NCBI GenBank assembly: GCA_964217345.1
Contig: CAXPJI010000053.1
Coordinates: 1-58,132 of the forward strand
Source: UBA3478 sp964217345
GTDB taxonomy: Bacteria > Bacteroidota > Bacteroidia > Flavobacteriales > Flavobacteriaceae
Direction of reading: 5' to 3'
DNA: 58,132 nt
Part shown: positions 1 through 8,280 of the stretch, piece after piece
How positions within the stretch are numbered: the first letter of the stretch is position 1
Layout: each line of letters starts with the position of its first letter
Notes under the pieces: model-generated
Seen by the model: the letters and a program-made list of their open reading frames with translations, nothing else
Databases searched by the model: none
What the model was told of the DNA's origin: nothing
Made by a program: the position numbers and the translations under genes

Positions 1-117
1 GTTTTAAGGGCCCTTTTCGAGCAATGCGAGAAAAAAATCCCAAGTACAAAACCTCTTTTTAATCCGCTGATTATCAAGGGGTTTTTTATTTTCAAATACT
101 TCTTTCCGCTACCCTAA
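1..117 (+). CDS. possible C-terminal end of a gene cut by the window edge
   Basis: Frame 1 is open from the first base to a TAA at 115-117, giving 38 codons with a plausible mixed composition that ends in an aromatic-rich tail (KGFFIFKYFFPLP). No family is recognisable from so short a piece. It lies 87 bases upstream of the ATP-grasp gene on the same strand, so the two could be cotranscribed. The alternative is that this is non-coding leader sequence that happens to be open. Low confidence. Confidence 0.3.
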   Translation, partial: VLRALFEQCEKKIPSTKPLFNPLIIKGFFIFKYFFPLP

Positions 118-137
118 CAACGAATTCGATTTTGCAT

Positions 138-145
138 TAAGTTTG
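138..145 (+). promoter_or_regulatory. candidate -7 promoter box TAAGTTTG
   Basis: The octamer matches the Bacteroidota -7 consensus TANNTTTG and lies 59 bases before the TTG start of the ATP-grasp gene. I do not see a convincing TTTG -33 element about 19 bases upstream, only TTTC at 103-106. The call rests on a single short motif. Confidence 0.3.
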
Positions 146-204
146 TTCGCTTTTTTACTGAGCATTATGCCAAACGAATTTTAGATCTTTCTGCTTAGAT
201 CACA

Positions 205-1506
205 TTGAAAACAAAGCAGTCAGGAGACGACAAAAGAAAGTATCTTTTTGTCTCAAAATGGGGTGATTCTCTAGATGTTGCCTACGGTGTTCAAAATGAA
301 GGACATCAAGTACTCATGTATATAGAGGACAAACGATCACGTGAAATCGGTTACGGATTCGTTAAAAAAACCAACAATTACAAGAAACATATCGACTGGG
401 CCGATATCGTCGTGTTCGACTACACAGGATTCGGTGAAGAAAGTGATGAACTGCGCTCAAGTGGTAAAATCGTTTTCGGTGGTTCAAGTTATACCGATGA
501 GCTAGAACTAGACCGAAATTTCGGACAAGAAGAACTGAAACGCAGTGGAGTGAAAACCCTACCATTCAAAGAATTCGACAGTTTTCAATCTGCTGTAAAC
601 TACATCGAGAAACATCCCGATGCCTATGTGATCAAACCCAGTGGTGAAACTCAAGAATTGAAACAGTTACTATTCGTTGGTCAAGATGAAAATGGTGAAG
701 ACGTAATTCGAATGCTCAAAGCCTATGAAAAATCGTGGGGGAGTGATTTTGGAGTATTTCAACTACAGCGAAAAGTTAAGGGGGTAGAAGTTGCGGTTGG
801 AGCCTTCTTTAACGGTAATGAATTCATTCCTCCCTACAATATAAACTTTGAGCATAAAAAATTGTTTCCCAATGAATTAGGAGTTTCTACGGGTGAGATG
901 GGAACGAGTATGTTTTGGGCGAAAGAATCCATTCTTTTCGAAAAAACCTTGAAAAAACTTGAGTCGCGATTAAGAGAAAATAGGTTTAGAGGTCATATCG
1001 ATGTTAATTCCATTGTAAATCATAATGGTATTTATCCGTTAGAATTTACCTCAAGGTTTGGCTATCCTCAAGTACACATTCAGCGTGATGGGCTTTTAAC
1101 TCCATTTTCGAAAGTCCTTTGGGATACTGCAAGTGGAAATACCACCCCCTTTCATGCAAAAATGGGATTTCAGGTTGGTGCTTATATTGTGGTACCACCC
1201 TTTCCCTACGAGGATCCAAAAAGTTTTAGATTATTCTCAAAAGATTCGGTAGTGATTTTCAAGAAACCGAGTGAGAATGGGATACATCCGATCAATGTAA
1301 AAAAAGTTAATGGACACTGGCTGGTAACTGGGGACAGAGGAATTGTGACTCTTGTAACCGGTCAAGGAACCACAATGAAAGAAGCCCAAAAAAATATGTA
1401 CAACCGAATCTCAACACTAATGATCAACAATTCCTATTATCGCAATGATATAGGTGATCGATGGACAGAGGATTCTGATAAATTGAGATCATGGGGATAT
1501 CTGTAG
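205..1506 (+). CDS. PurD-like ATP-grasp ligase of unknown substrate
   Basis: A 433-residue soluble protein with the layout of the phosphoribosylamine-glycine ligase branch of the ATP-grasp superfamily: an N-terminal Rossmann-like pre-ATP-grasp part, a central nucleotide-binding part with the lysine-containing strand AYVIKPSG near residue 147, and an acidic metal-binding part (GHIDVNSIV, then PLEFTSRFGYP near residues 269-290). The GxGxREHA opening of true PurD is absent, so purine synthesis is unlikely; the family would predict ATP-dependent amide or peptide bond formation on an unknown acid and amine. The start is a TTG, forced by an in-frame TAG at 196-198. The gene overlaps the next by 16 bases, which points to coupled translation with the acetyltransferase. 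Confidence 0.72.
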   Translation: MKTKQSGDDKRKYLFVSKWGDSLDVAYGVQNEGHQVLMYIEDKRSREIGYGFVKKTNNYKKHIDWADIVVFDYTGFGEESDELRSSGKIVFGGSSYTDELELDRNFGQEELKRSGVKTLPFKEFDSFQSAVNYIEKHPDAYVIKPSGETQELKQLLFVGQDENGEDVIRMLKAYEKSWGSDFGVFQLQRKVKGVEVAVGAFFNGNEFIPPYNINFEHKKLFPNELGVSTGEMGTSMFWAKESILFEKTLKKLESRLRENRFRGHIDVNSIVNHNGIYPLEFTSRFGYPQVHIQRDGLLTPFSKVLWDTASGNTTPFHAKMGFQVGAYIVVPPFPYEDPKSFRLFSKDSVVIFKKPSENGIHPINVKKVNGHWLVTGDRGIVTLVTGQGTTMKEAQKNMYNRISTLMINNSYYRNDIGDRWTEDSDKLRSWGYL

Positions 1507-1961
1507 GGGATGCTCAACTAGTATCATTACATTTAGAAGTAGCAGATTTATCACTGATCTATCCGAACGATTGGGTTAAAGTACTTGAACCTCAATGGAA
1601 TAAATTAAGCAATAGCGCTTCTGTTTTTGCTCTATTTCATGCAGAAGAATTGATGTGTGTAGGTATTGTTTTTACCGATGATCTACCTGAATTATCTGAG
1701 CTTGAAAAGACAGTGAAAGAAGAATTCGATAACCTCCCTTATATCGGATACCTATTCACACCAGAGAAATATCGAAGACAAGGATGGGCTCGACTTTGGT
1801 TTCAGAAATTAATAGCAGAGACCGGTTTAAGTAAGTTGTGGTTAACTATTGAAGAAGAACACCTATATGGGTTTTATCAAAAACTAGGGTTTTCTAGTCA
1901 TTGCAAAGATGAGAATGAAGAGGTGTTACTGTTCGAAGTTAAGCCTCTCGTAACTCCTTAG
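1491..1961 (+). CDS. GNAT-family N-acetyltransferase
   Basis: 156 residues with the GNAT core. The acetyl-CoA pyrophosphate-binding signature is seen as YRRQGWAR near residues 100-107 (the R/QxxGxG/A type), preceded by the beta strand YIGYLFTPEKY and followed by the typical late helix and strand EEEHLYGFYQKLGF. No signal peptide or membrane segment is visible. The acceptor is unknown. The ATG at 1491 lies inside the end of the ATP-grasp gene (16-base overlap), so the two products probably work on the same small molecule. The 3' end overlaps the opposing metX gene by 23 bases. Confidence 0.8.
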   Translation: MGISVGDAQLVSLHLEVADLSLIYPNDWVKVLEPQWNKLSNSASVFALFHAEELMCVGIVFTDDLPELSELEKTVKEEFDNLPYIGYLFTPEKYRRQGWARLWFQKLIAETGLSKLWLTIEEEHLYGFYQKLGFSSHCKDENEEVLLFEVKPLVTP

Positions 1962-2916
1962 CTTGACTCCAAATACCCTTGATCACTGCTGCCACTTGAT
2001 CGTGTTCGATAAGGAAGGCATCATGGCCATGAAGGGAGTAAATTTTAAAGTGATCGGTTGGTTTTCCCAGAGATCGAAGTGAATTAACCGTTTTATCGTC
2101 TTCTGCAGGAATGAAAAGTAAGTCAGAGGTAATGCTAACCACATAAAATTCGGTTTTCACTGTAGCAAAAACAGATTCAAAGGTTTGATCTTCGGGTACG
2201 GCGTCAATCTGTCTAAGAATTTGATTCAGATGTCGATAGGCTCTAGCATGAAAGCGAGAGGTAAGGGCATCTCCGTGATAGTCAAGCCAAGATTCTACCG
2301 CATAATTAGAGCTTTTTCTCTCGCGCTGAAAGCGTGAATCGAAAGATTGCGGCGTGCGGTAGGTGAGCATAGCATGTTGACGAGCAAGTTTTAGACCCCA
2401 CTCCGTTTCTTCCTCTAATAGACGCTCCTGAATATGACAATGGGCAATGATCCAATCGGTAGATTTCCAGTCAGTTGCGATAGGAACAAAACGCTTAAAA
2501 TGGATGCGATTTTGGGCTACCATGCTCCAGGCAATTCCACCGCCGACAGATCCGGCAACAAAAAGAGCGACTTCTGAAATAGATAAGTTTTCTAAACCGG
2601 TGATGAAAATACGTGCGATGTCCGTAGCGGTTAATTGAATATCCGCATCCAAGAAAAATCCGTCATACCCATTACCGGGTATATTAAAACAAAGTACGGT
2701 AGCACGATCTGTATCAATAGCCTTCGCCGAACCCACGATGGGCTCCCACCAACCCTTGTCTCCGGTAAGACTAGAGTTGGCAGTAAGCGCGTGGCCGACC
2801 AAAATTAGCGGTGCTGACCCTAAGGGCCTACCGAAAACTTCGTAGCTCAGTGGAAAAGGATCAAGAACCCTTTTATTCACTGTTTCGAAATCACTAATCT
2901 CAATCGAACGTAACAT
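1939..2916 (-). CDS. metX: homoserine O-acetyltransferase (MetX-like)
   Basis: An alpha/beta hydrolase-fold acyltransferase that makes O-acetylhomoserine from homoserine and acetyl-CoA in the cytoplasm. MetX hallmarks are readable: HALTANSS and GWWEPIVGSAKAIDTDR in the N-terminal third, the nucleophile elbow GSVGGG (usually GGSMGG), the mid-domain stretch LTYRTPQSFDSRF with the VESWLDYHGD motif, and the C-terminal acid and histidine in VSITSDLLF and HGHDAFL. At 325 residues it is shorter and more divergent than usual MetX (about 350-380). It follows metY by 16 bases in the riboswitch-controlled operon, which strongly supports the methionine role. Acetyl rather than succinyl donor is inferred from family membership. 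Confidence 0.82.
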   Translation of the reverse strand: MLRSIEISDFETVNKRVLDPFPLSYEVFGRPLGSAPLILVGHALTANSSLTGDKGWWEPIVGSAKAIDTDRATVLCFNIPGNGYDGFFLDADIQLTATDIARIFITGLENLSISEVALFVAGSVGGGIAWSMVAQNRIHFKRFVPIATDWKSTDWIIAHCHIQERLLEEETEWGLKLARQHAMLTYRTPQSFDSRFQRERKSSNYAVESWLDYHGDALTSRFHARAYRHLNQILRQIDAVPEDQTFESVFATVKTEFYVVSITSDLLFIPAEDDKTVNSLRSLGKPTDHFKIYSLHGHDAFLIEHDQVAAVIKGIWSQAKELREA

Positions 2917-2932
2917 ACACTAATATACTTTC

Positions 2933-4207
2933 TTAAGCTAGAAAGGCTTGTTCTAAATCTGTTTTTAAGTCTTGAAGGTCCTCTAGGCCAACTGATAAGC
3001 GAATAAGCTCTGGTGTGACCCCAGTGGCTTCTTGCTGCTTGTCAGTTAACTGCTGGTGTGTGGTAGAAGCCGGATGCACAATGATCGATTTCGAATCTCC
3101 GAAATTTGCTGCAATTTTAAAGATTAGCGTGGCATCTGCTACCTTTTTTGCTGCCTCGAAACCTCCCTTCAATCCGAAAGTAACTAAACCACTAGCTCCT
3201 TTTTGAAGGTATTTCTCAGCTAAGATTTGCTCTCTAGAGTTTTTGTGACCTGGATAATTTACCCATTCCACCTCCGGTCTTGCAGCCAGCCATTCAGCAA
3301 GCGCTAAGGCGTTCTCACTGTGTTTTTTGATTCTTATATCTAAGGTTTCTAAGCCTTGAATAATTTGAAATGCATTTAGCGGACTCAGCGCTGCTCCGAA
3401 ATCTCTTAGCCCTTCGATTCGTACCTTAGCAATAAATGATGCGGCTCCTAAAGCATCGTGATAGACTAGACCGTGGTATCCGGGTGAAGGCGTAGTAAAC
3501 TCATCAAATTTTCCGCTAGACCAGTCAAAAGTTCCAGCGTCAATGATCACTCCACCCAATGCAGTACCATTACCATTGATATACTTAGTGAGAGAATGAA
3601 TTACAATGTTCGCTCCGTATTTGATTGGGTTTAATAACGCAGGGGTAGGAACCGTGTTATCTACTATTAGAGGAATTTGGTGTCTTTTGGCTACCGAAGA
3701 GATGGCCTCAATGTCAAGGATATCTAACTTTGGATTTCCAATCGATTCAAGAAAAACCGCACGCGTATTCTCTGTTACGGCATCTTCAAAGTTTTGAATC
3801 TCTGATGGGTCAACAAAAGTTGTAGTAATTCCTAACCTCGGCAAGGTTACCGCTAGTAAATTATACGTACCCCCATAGACACTGTTAGACGCTACGATGT
3901 GGTCTCCCTGCTTCAATAAAACCTGAAGGGTTGTTGCAACGGCAGAAGTTCCCGAAGCAGTTACTACGGCTCCAATTCCTCCTTCAAGAGTCGCAAGACG
4001 TTCCTCTAGAATAGCATTGGTAGGATTGGTGAGGCGGGTATAGATATTACCTGCTTCACTGAGATTGAACAATGCGGCAGCATGATCTGAAGAATCAAAT
4101 CGATAAGCCGTGGTTTGGTAAATGGGCACGGCTACTGTTTTACCATGCTGATTGAGATTGTGCCCTGCGGTTAAAGCGCTAGTGGCGAATTGGTGTTGTG
4201 CACTCAT
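2933..4207 (-). CDS. metY: O-acetylhomoserine (thiol)-lyase / sulfhydrylase
   Basis: A PLP-dependent Cys/Met metabolism enzyme of 424 residues that converts O-acetylhomoserine and sulfide to homocysteine. Seen are the N-terminal PIYQTTAYRF and YTRLTNPTNAILEERLA motifs, the phosphate-binding ASGTSA segment, VDNTVPTP with the cofactor-nitrogen aspartate, and the Schiff-base lysine in HSLTKYINGNG (about residue 208). Length fits the MetY branch rather than MetB or MetC. It is the first gene after the SAM-I riboswitch and is followed closely by metX, so both should be repressed when S-adenosylmethionine is plentiful. Confidence 0.93.
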   Translation of the reverse strand: MSAQHQFATSALTAGHNLNQHGKTVAVPIYQTTAYRFDSSDHAAALFNLSEAGNIYTRLTNPTNAILEERLATLEGGIGAVVTASGTSAVATTLQVLLKQGDHIVASNSVYGGTYNLLAVTLPRLGITTTFVDPSEIQNFEDAVTENTRAVFLESIGNPKLDILDIEAISSVAKRHQIPLIVDNTVPTPALLNPIKYGANIVIHSLTKYINGNGTALGGVIIDAGTFDWSSGKFDEFTTPSPGYHGLVYHDALGAASFIAKVRIEGLRDFGAALSPLNAFQIIQGLETLDIRIKKHSENALALAEWLAARPEVEWVNYPGHKNSREQILAEKYLQKGASGLVTFGLKGGFEAAKKVADATLIFKIAANFGDSKSIIVHPASTTHQQLTDKQQEATGVTPELIRLSVGLEDLQDLKTDLEQAFLA

Positions 4208-4264
4208 TACGATGTAATTTTTTTTAGGTTAAATAATAATGAGGCAACTGCTAAAAAGAAAAGA

Positions 4265-4284
4265 TGGATAGCCAAAGTGGCTTA
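4265..4284 (-). terminator. putative riboswitch expression-platform hairpin
   Basis: On the minus strand a short stem AGCCA-CTT-TGGCT (4270-4282) is followed by a pyrimidine-rich run (ATCCATCTTTTCTTTTT). It lies just 3' of the SAM-I aptamer and about 60 bases before metY. The stem is only five pairs, so it would be a weak intrinsic terminator; control at translation is the alternative. Confidence 0.4.
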
Positions 4285-4289
4285 GCATC

Positions 4290-4386
4290 GTTATCTCTCC
4301 CAATTGGGGTAGAATTTAGCACCTTCTCGAAGATCGAGGGTTGCTAAGGCTTCATAGGGTCTATTCCCTTCACCTTTCTTGATAAC
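4290..4386 (-). promoter_or_regulatory. SAM-I (S-box) riboswitch upstream of metY
   Basis: Read on the minus strand, the segment carries the S-box core almost letter for letter: the P1 arm GTTATC then AAGAAAGGTGAAGGGA (kink-turn and P2), CCCTATGAAGCC, TTAGCAACC, a CTCGA/TCGAG hairpin, then GGTGCTAAATTC and the closing P1 arm GATAAC. P1 pairs 4381-4386 with 4290-4295. S-box aptamers bind S-adenosylmethionine and switch off methionine genes; the next gene downstream is metY, then metX, which fits exactly. The 5' arm CTTAGCA can pair either with TGCTAA in the aptamer or with TGCTAAG just downstream, giving a natural switch. Confidence 0.92.
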
Positions 4387-4411
4387 AATTACATCATGTG
4401 AATGAACGTTG

Positions 4412-4419
4412 CAAAGATG
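4412..4419 (-). promoter_or_regulatory. candidate -7 box for the metYX transcript (CATCTTTG)
   Basis: On the minus strand CATCTTTG differs by one base from TANNTTTG and sits 25 bases before the first P1 base of the SAM-I aptamer, where a start site for an S-box leader is expected. No clear TTTG -33 element is visible. Weak on its own. Confidence 0.3.
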
Positions 4420-4497
4420 AGATGGACATCTGAAATAAACAACTCTTTCTAAAAAGAAATTGAAAATATCACAAAATACCAGGCGAGTGTAGGGTCC

Positions 4498-7074
4498 TTA
4501 TGCCGAGTTACGACTAGCGTTAATATTACCAAACATCGAGCGAGTAATCATCTTCTCAAAAAGCTGCTTTTCCTCGCTATTGGCAGTTTTACTAACTCTA
4601 TTTAGTGCATATTGCTGTATGGTAAGTAGGGGCTGAACAATACCTTCTCTGATTTCAATCGAAGCCTTACCTGCCTTTTCATTTTGCATGAGCTGTTCAA
4701 AACCTGTCAGCTCAAGAAGTAATTCCTTAGACTTAAGATACTCCTGATGAATCAGCTTCCAGAAATCTCCATAGACAGGATCTTCAGACATATACGAAGT
4801 GAGGTCAAAGAATGACTTCGTAAGACTCATCATAGAATTTGCAATCAGTGTTCTGAAGTAAGCATTGTTCTTGTATAGCGATTGAACATGATCAAATCTA
4901 CCGCTATCCTTGAAAGCTTGAAGTGCCGTTCCTACTCCAAAAAATCCAGGAACATTTTGTTTTAGTTGACTCCAACTACCTACAAATGGAATTGCACGAA
5001 GATCCTCAAAAGCTAACTCCTTTTTACCTCCTCGCTTGGCGGGGCGGCTACCGATATTCGTTTTCGCATAATAAGGTAGCGTGGTCATTTCTTGGAGATA
5101 AGGCAAGAACTTATCGTGTGCTTTGAAGGCTTGGTAGGCTTGGTAGCTTAAGTCAGCCAATTCTTCGATAGTGGCGCGATCTGAGTCACTTAAATTGTTC
5201 TGACCTTTATTGGTCAATTGATTTTTAATTCCTGAACTAAGTAATTGCTCGAGGTTATATTGGGAAGACTCTAAAGTTCCGAAATTAGAACTAATCGTTT
5301 GTCCCTGAACGGTTAGTTGAATATCATCAGCCTGAATATCCTCACTCATCGAAGCATAAAATTCATGAGTGCGACCCCCTCCACGAGCAGGAGGGCCTCC
5401 TCTACCATCAAAGAAGGCAACCGATATGCCATTCTCTGTAGAAACCTTACTAAGTGCCTCCTTAGCCTTATAGATTCCCCAGTTAGCCATAAGGTATCCG
5501 CCATCTTTGGTTCCGTCAGAGAAACCTAACATGATCGTCTGCTTATTTCTTCTAGTTTCTAAATGGGCTGCATATTCCGTAATTGAATAGAATGCACTCA
5601 TAATTTGAGGAGCCGCATTTAAATCGTTGATAGTTTCGAAAAGAGGAATGAAATCTACGGTCGGATGCTCCCAATCACACATACGAACAAGCGCATAAAG
5701 TTGCAATAAATGTTCTAGCGATTGGCAATTACTGATGATGTATCGATTGGCTCCAAGCTCTCCGTTTTCAGCTTGAATTTGCTTCATTACATAGATCGAA
5801 TCAATCGTTTGAGCAGTGATTGAATCTGCATCAAACCAGCTTGACGACACCGATCCTTTTAAACCGATGAGTACTTGGTATTTTTCTTCTAAACTCAGTT
5901 CAGCATAGGGTTTAGAAGGCAGATTTTCAATATGAGCGGTTGCCATTGGATGATTGATAATCTCAGCAAACACCGCTTCATGAATCCTAGAATCTTGACG
6001 TAGATCAAGGCTAGCGAAATGATATCCGAATAGCTTCACTTTTTGGATGAGATCTAGTACAAGATCTTCATATAAACCACTGTGTTTCTCCTTGATTTCT
6101 AGGTGTATCGATTGTAATTCAGCCTCTAATTCTTCTAGAGATAACGATGGGAGCTCTGGAAAAAATAAGGTATGATACATTCTTGTTTCAAGCTCTTCTA
6201 CTCGTTCTAAAATACCCTTAAAGGTCAATCGGGTTTTTAAATCTCGAATCTCCCTGTAATAATTACGCTGAATATGATGTCTAAGTGTTTGAGCAGTCTT
6301 CATAGTAATCTCTGAGGTCACAAAGGGGTTACCATCGCGATCTCCCCCTGGCCAGAATCCGAAATCAAATAAACGATGCTCGATTACTTTGTTGTCAAAG
6401 AAGTTCTTTCTGAGGTAATTAACAATCGATCCTGCAGAGTGATAAAAAACATTCTCTAGATACCAAATGAGCCCATTCGCCTCATCGAGCGGTGAAGGCT
6501 TTGCCTTATTATAAAATGGAGTAAGACCTAACTGATCGAGTAATTGCTTAATATCATCAATATCATTGCGCTTAACAGCTGTAGAAAGTGATCGAATAAT
6601 ACCTAACACACTATTCGGATAGAACTGGGTAGGGTGAGCTGTGAGTACTACACGAACGGCAAACCGCTCTAAATACTCGAGAAGATCTTCGTATTTGTTA
6701 TTGTTCTGAGCCTCTTCTTTGATATAGCGAAGGGTACCTCTACCGTGCATATTGTTCACGTATGAGAAGCCAGCATCCTCAATAGCATCAAAAAGCACCA
6801 CCTGCCTTTCGATATATTTAATAAAGGAGAATAGTAAATCGTTGCGATCCTTTTCTCCGATGTCTTTCAAATAGGTATCAAAAAAGTTCGTTACAATTTG
6901 ATTGGGACTAAGTCCAGCTGCAAAACCTTCTTTACAAGTTTCTGCAAAAAGTGGAAGTAATAGAGCGGTGTTTTTAATACTCGGAAAAGGAAGTGTTAAA
7001 AACAGACTATTATAGATCTGAAACTTAGACTTAACTACTTCATTAAAGCGCTCAATTTGAGGTCTTCTGGCCAT
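4498..7074 (-). CDS. ppc: phosphoenolpyruvate carboxylase
   Basis: A cytoplasmic anaplerotic enzyme that adds bicarbonate to PEP to give oxaloacetate. At 858 residues it is near the usual length (about 880). The catalytic signatures are readable: LTAHPTQ (catalytic His), FWPGGDRDGNP, the LGFSDGTKDGG motif, and the glycine-rich loop FFDGRGGPPARGGG. The C-terminus ends RNSA where most family members end RNTG; the Asn that contributes to the aspartate inhibitor site is kept but the final Thr-Gly is not. It stands alone, with no close neighbour in its transcript: 123 bases separate it from the upstream hydrolase stop. Confidence 0.96.
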   Translation of the reverse strand: MARRPQIERFNEVVKSKFQIYNSLFLTLPFPSIKNTALLLPLFAETCKEGFAAGLSPNQIVTNFFDTYLKDIGEKDRNDLLFSFIKYIERQVVLFDAIEDAGFSYVNNMHGRGTLRYIKEEAQNNNKYEDLLEYLERFAVRVVLTAHPTQFYPNSVLGIIRSLSTAVKRNDIDDIKQLLDQLGLTPFYNKAKPSPLDEANGLIWYLENVFYHSAGSIVNYLRKNFFDNKVIEHRLFDFGFWPGGDRDGNPFVTSEITMKTAQTLRHHIQRNYYREIRDLKTRLTFKGILERVEELETRMYHTLFFPELPSLSLEELEAELQSIHLEIKEKHSGLYEDLVLDLIQKVKLFGYHFASLDLRQDSRIHEAVFAEIINHPMATAHIENLPSKPYAELSLEEKYQVLIGLKGSVSSSWFDADSITAQTIDSIYVMKQIQAENGELGANRYIISNCQSLEHLLQLYALVRMCDWEHPTVDFIPLFETINDLNAAPQIMSAFYSITEYAAHLETRRNKQTIMLGFSDGTKDGGYLMANWGIYKAKEALSKVSTENGISVAFFDGRGGPPARGGGRTHEFYASMSEDIQADDIQLTVQGQTISSNFGTLESSQYNLEQLLSSGIKNQLTNKGQNNLSDSDRATIEELADLSYQAYQAFKAHDKFLPYLQEMTTLPYYAKTNIGSRPAKRGGKKELAFEDLRAIPFVGSWSQLKQNVPGFFGVGTALQAFKDSGRFDHVQSLYKNNAYFRTLIANSMMSLTKSFFDLTSYMSEDPVYGDFWKLIHQEYLKSKELLLELTGFEQLMQNEKAGKASIEIREGIVQPLLTIQQYALNRVSKTANSEEKQLFEKMITRSMFGNINASRNSA

Positions 7075-7145
7075 TTCGTGATTTTTGATTGATGCAAGGG
7101 TACTAAAATATAGTCAACTTTGACAAAAAACCCAGATATGGCTAA

Positions 7146-7179
7146 CAAAATTGAAATAAAATGAAGCTTCTTATTTCAA
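7146..7179 (-). terminator. AT-rich stem-loop after the alpha/beta hydrolase gene
   Basis: TTGAAATAA (7151-7159) pairs perfectly with TTATTTCAA (7171-7179) across an 11-base loop that itself contains AAGCTT. On the minus strand the stem is followed by TTTTGTT, as in an intrinsic terminator for the gene ending at 7200. The stem has few G-C pairs, so strength is uncertain. Confidence 0.45.
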
Positions 7180-7199
7180 TTACAAAGCAAATTGAGGAT

Positions 7200-8207
7200 T
7201 TACTGAGGAGCTTTAACCTCGAGATTAGCCACTTCCTTTAAAAAGCTATTGGTGGCTCTATACACACCCACGACATCATTTGAAGCCAATGGACTGGCCA
7301 AAATATGATCACCTGCTTTTGGAAAAGCTTGCTTTTGCTTTTGACTCGATGGGGTACCCAATTGCTCATACATTCGAAGCATTGCGGGTACAGAAACTAC
7401 CTTGTCTTGTTCCTCCTCATTCTTAAAGTAGTAGCCTAAAAACACAGGCTCATCCACGGTCTTAAAGTTCATAGGTGTCATAGCTCGTGAAATAAAGGCT
7501 TGCAATTGAGGTAGACTCTCTAATCGATATCTGTGATACCAATAAGGCTTTCTACTATCAGGCATGTTCGCTATGTGATAGTCACTCCCTTTCACCTTTT
7601 TAGCAATCTCAAGACCCCATGGATCATCTAAAAGCTTCGCCGTAGGGTCATAAATCTCAATGTTTGGAGAGTAGAGTATAAGCGCTGCCAAATCAGAAAT
7701 TGATTCTGCCAAGTAAAGCGCCAGAGCCCCCCCATTAGAGGTAGCCACAATAACCACGCGATCTCCAATAAGCTGAGCGATACTGAGTGCCTCTTTAGCC
7801 GAATCAACCAAATCATCAGCAGTGATGTCTAACAGGGCCTCTTCTTTAGAAAGCCCGTGTTCGGCGAGTCTTGGTAAATATAAATTAGCTCTTAAATCCT
7901 GAGCAATTTGACGATGAACCGGGTCGCCCTCAACGGCAGATGCCGACCAACCATGCAAATAAACAACACTAATTGGCGTCTTTGTTTTTGAAGAATCAGC
8001 CCAAATAATTCTAGATTCGTTTCCTTCTTTTACCGGTAAACTAGCTTCTTTCTCTGCGATATAGGCGTCAATTTCTTCAAGGGGTATATCAATTACTGGT
8101 AAGATCTTGTCGAAAGAAGGTCTTTCTACCTTGGGACCTAAGACATACCCTAAGAAGAGCAAGTCTAAAACTGCCACCAAAAATAGTACTAACCAAAGTT
8201 TTTTCAT
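7200..8207 (-). CDS. membrane-anchored or exported alpha/beta hydrolase
   Basis: 335 residues. An N-terminal hydrophobic stretch (residues 3-24, LWLVLFLVAVLDLLFLGYVL) is a signal anchor or signal peptide, putting the domain outside the cytoplasm. The hydrolase core shows VVYLHGW (oxyanion region), a nucleophile elbow ATSNGG near residue 160 in which the first Gly of GxSxG is Ala, and the C-terminal GDHILASP with the catalytic His. DKVVSV near residue 280 is a candidate for the acid region. The substrate is unknown; carboxylester or lysophospholipid cleavage would be typical of the fold. It has its own short divergent promoter region shared with the NRAMP-like gene. Confidence 0.75.
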   Translation of the reverse strand: MKKLWLVLFLVAVLDLLFLGYVLGPKVERPSFDKILPVIDIPLEEIDAYIAEKEASLPVKEGNESRIIWADSSKTKTPISVVYLHGWSASAVEGDPVHRQIAQDLRANLYLPRLAEHGLSKEEALLDITADDLVDSAKEALSIAQLIGDRVVIVATSNGGALALYLAESISDLAALILYSPNIEIYDPTAKLLDDPWGLEIAKKVKGSDYHIANMPDSRKPYWYHRYRLESLPQLQAFISRAMTPMNFKTVDEPVFLGYYFKNEEEQDKVVSVPAMLRMYEQLGTPSSQKQKQAFPKAGDHILASPLASNDVVGVYRATNSFLKEVANLEVKAPQ

Positions 8208-8280
8208 ACCTGTTGATCTATGTGATGAAACTTCACTACGAAGTAACCCTATTTTTCAATAGATTTAACCACTTTTCGAT

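Noticed and set aside
48..90. Possible intrinsic terminator (AAAACCTC pairing with GGGGTTTT, then T-rich)
   Set aside because: The loop is 22 bases, one pair is G-U, and the region may be the end of a coding frame that continues to 117.
205..1506. purD (purine synthesis) assignment
   Set aside because: The PurD glycine-rich opening motif is absent and no other pur gene is nearby.
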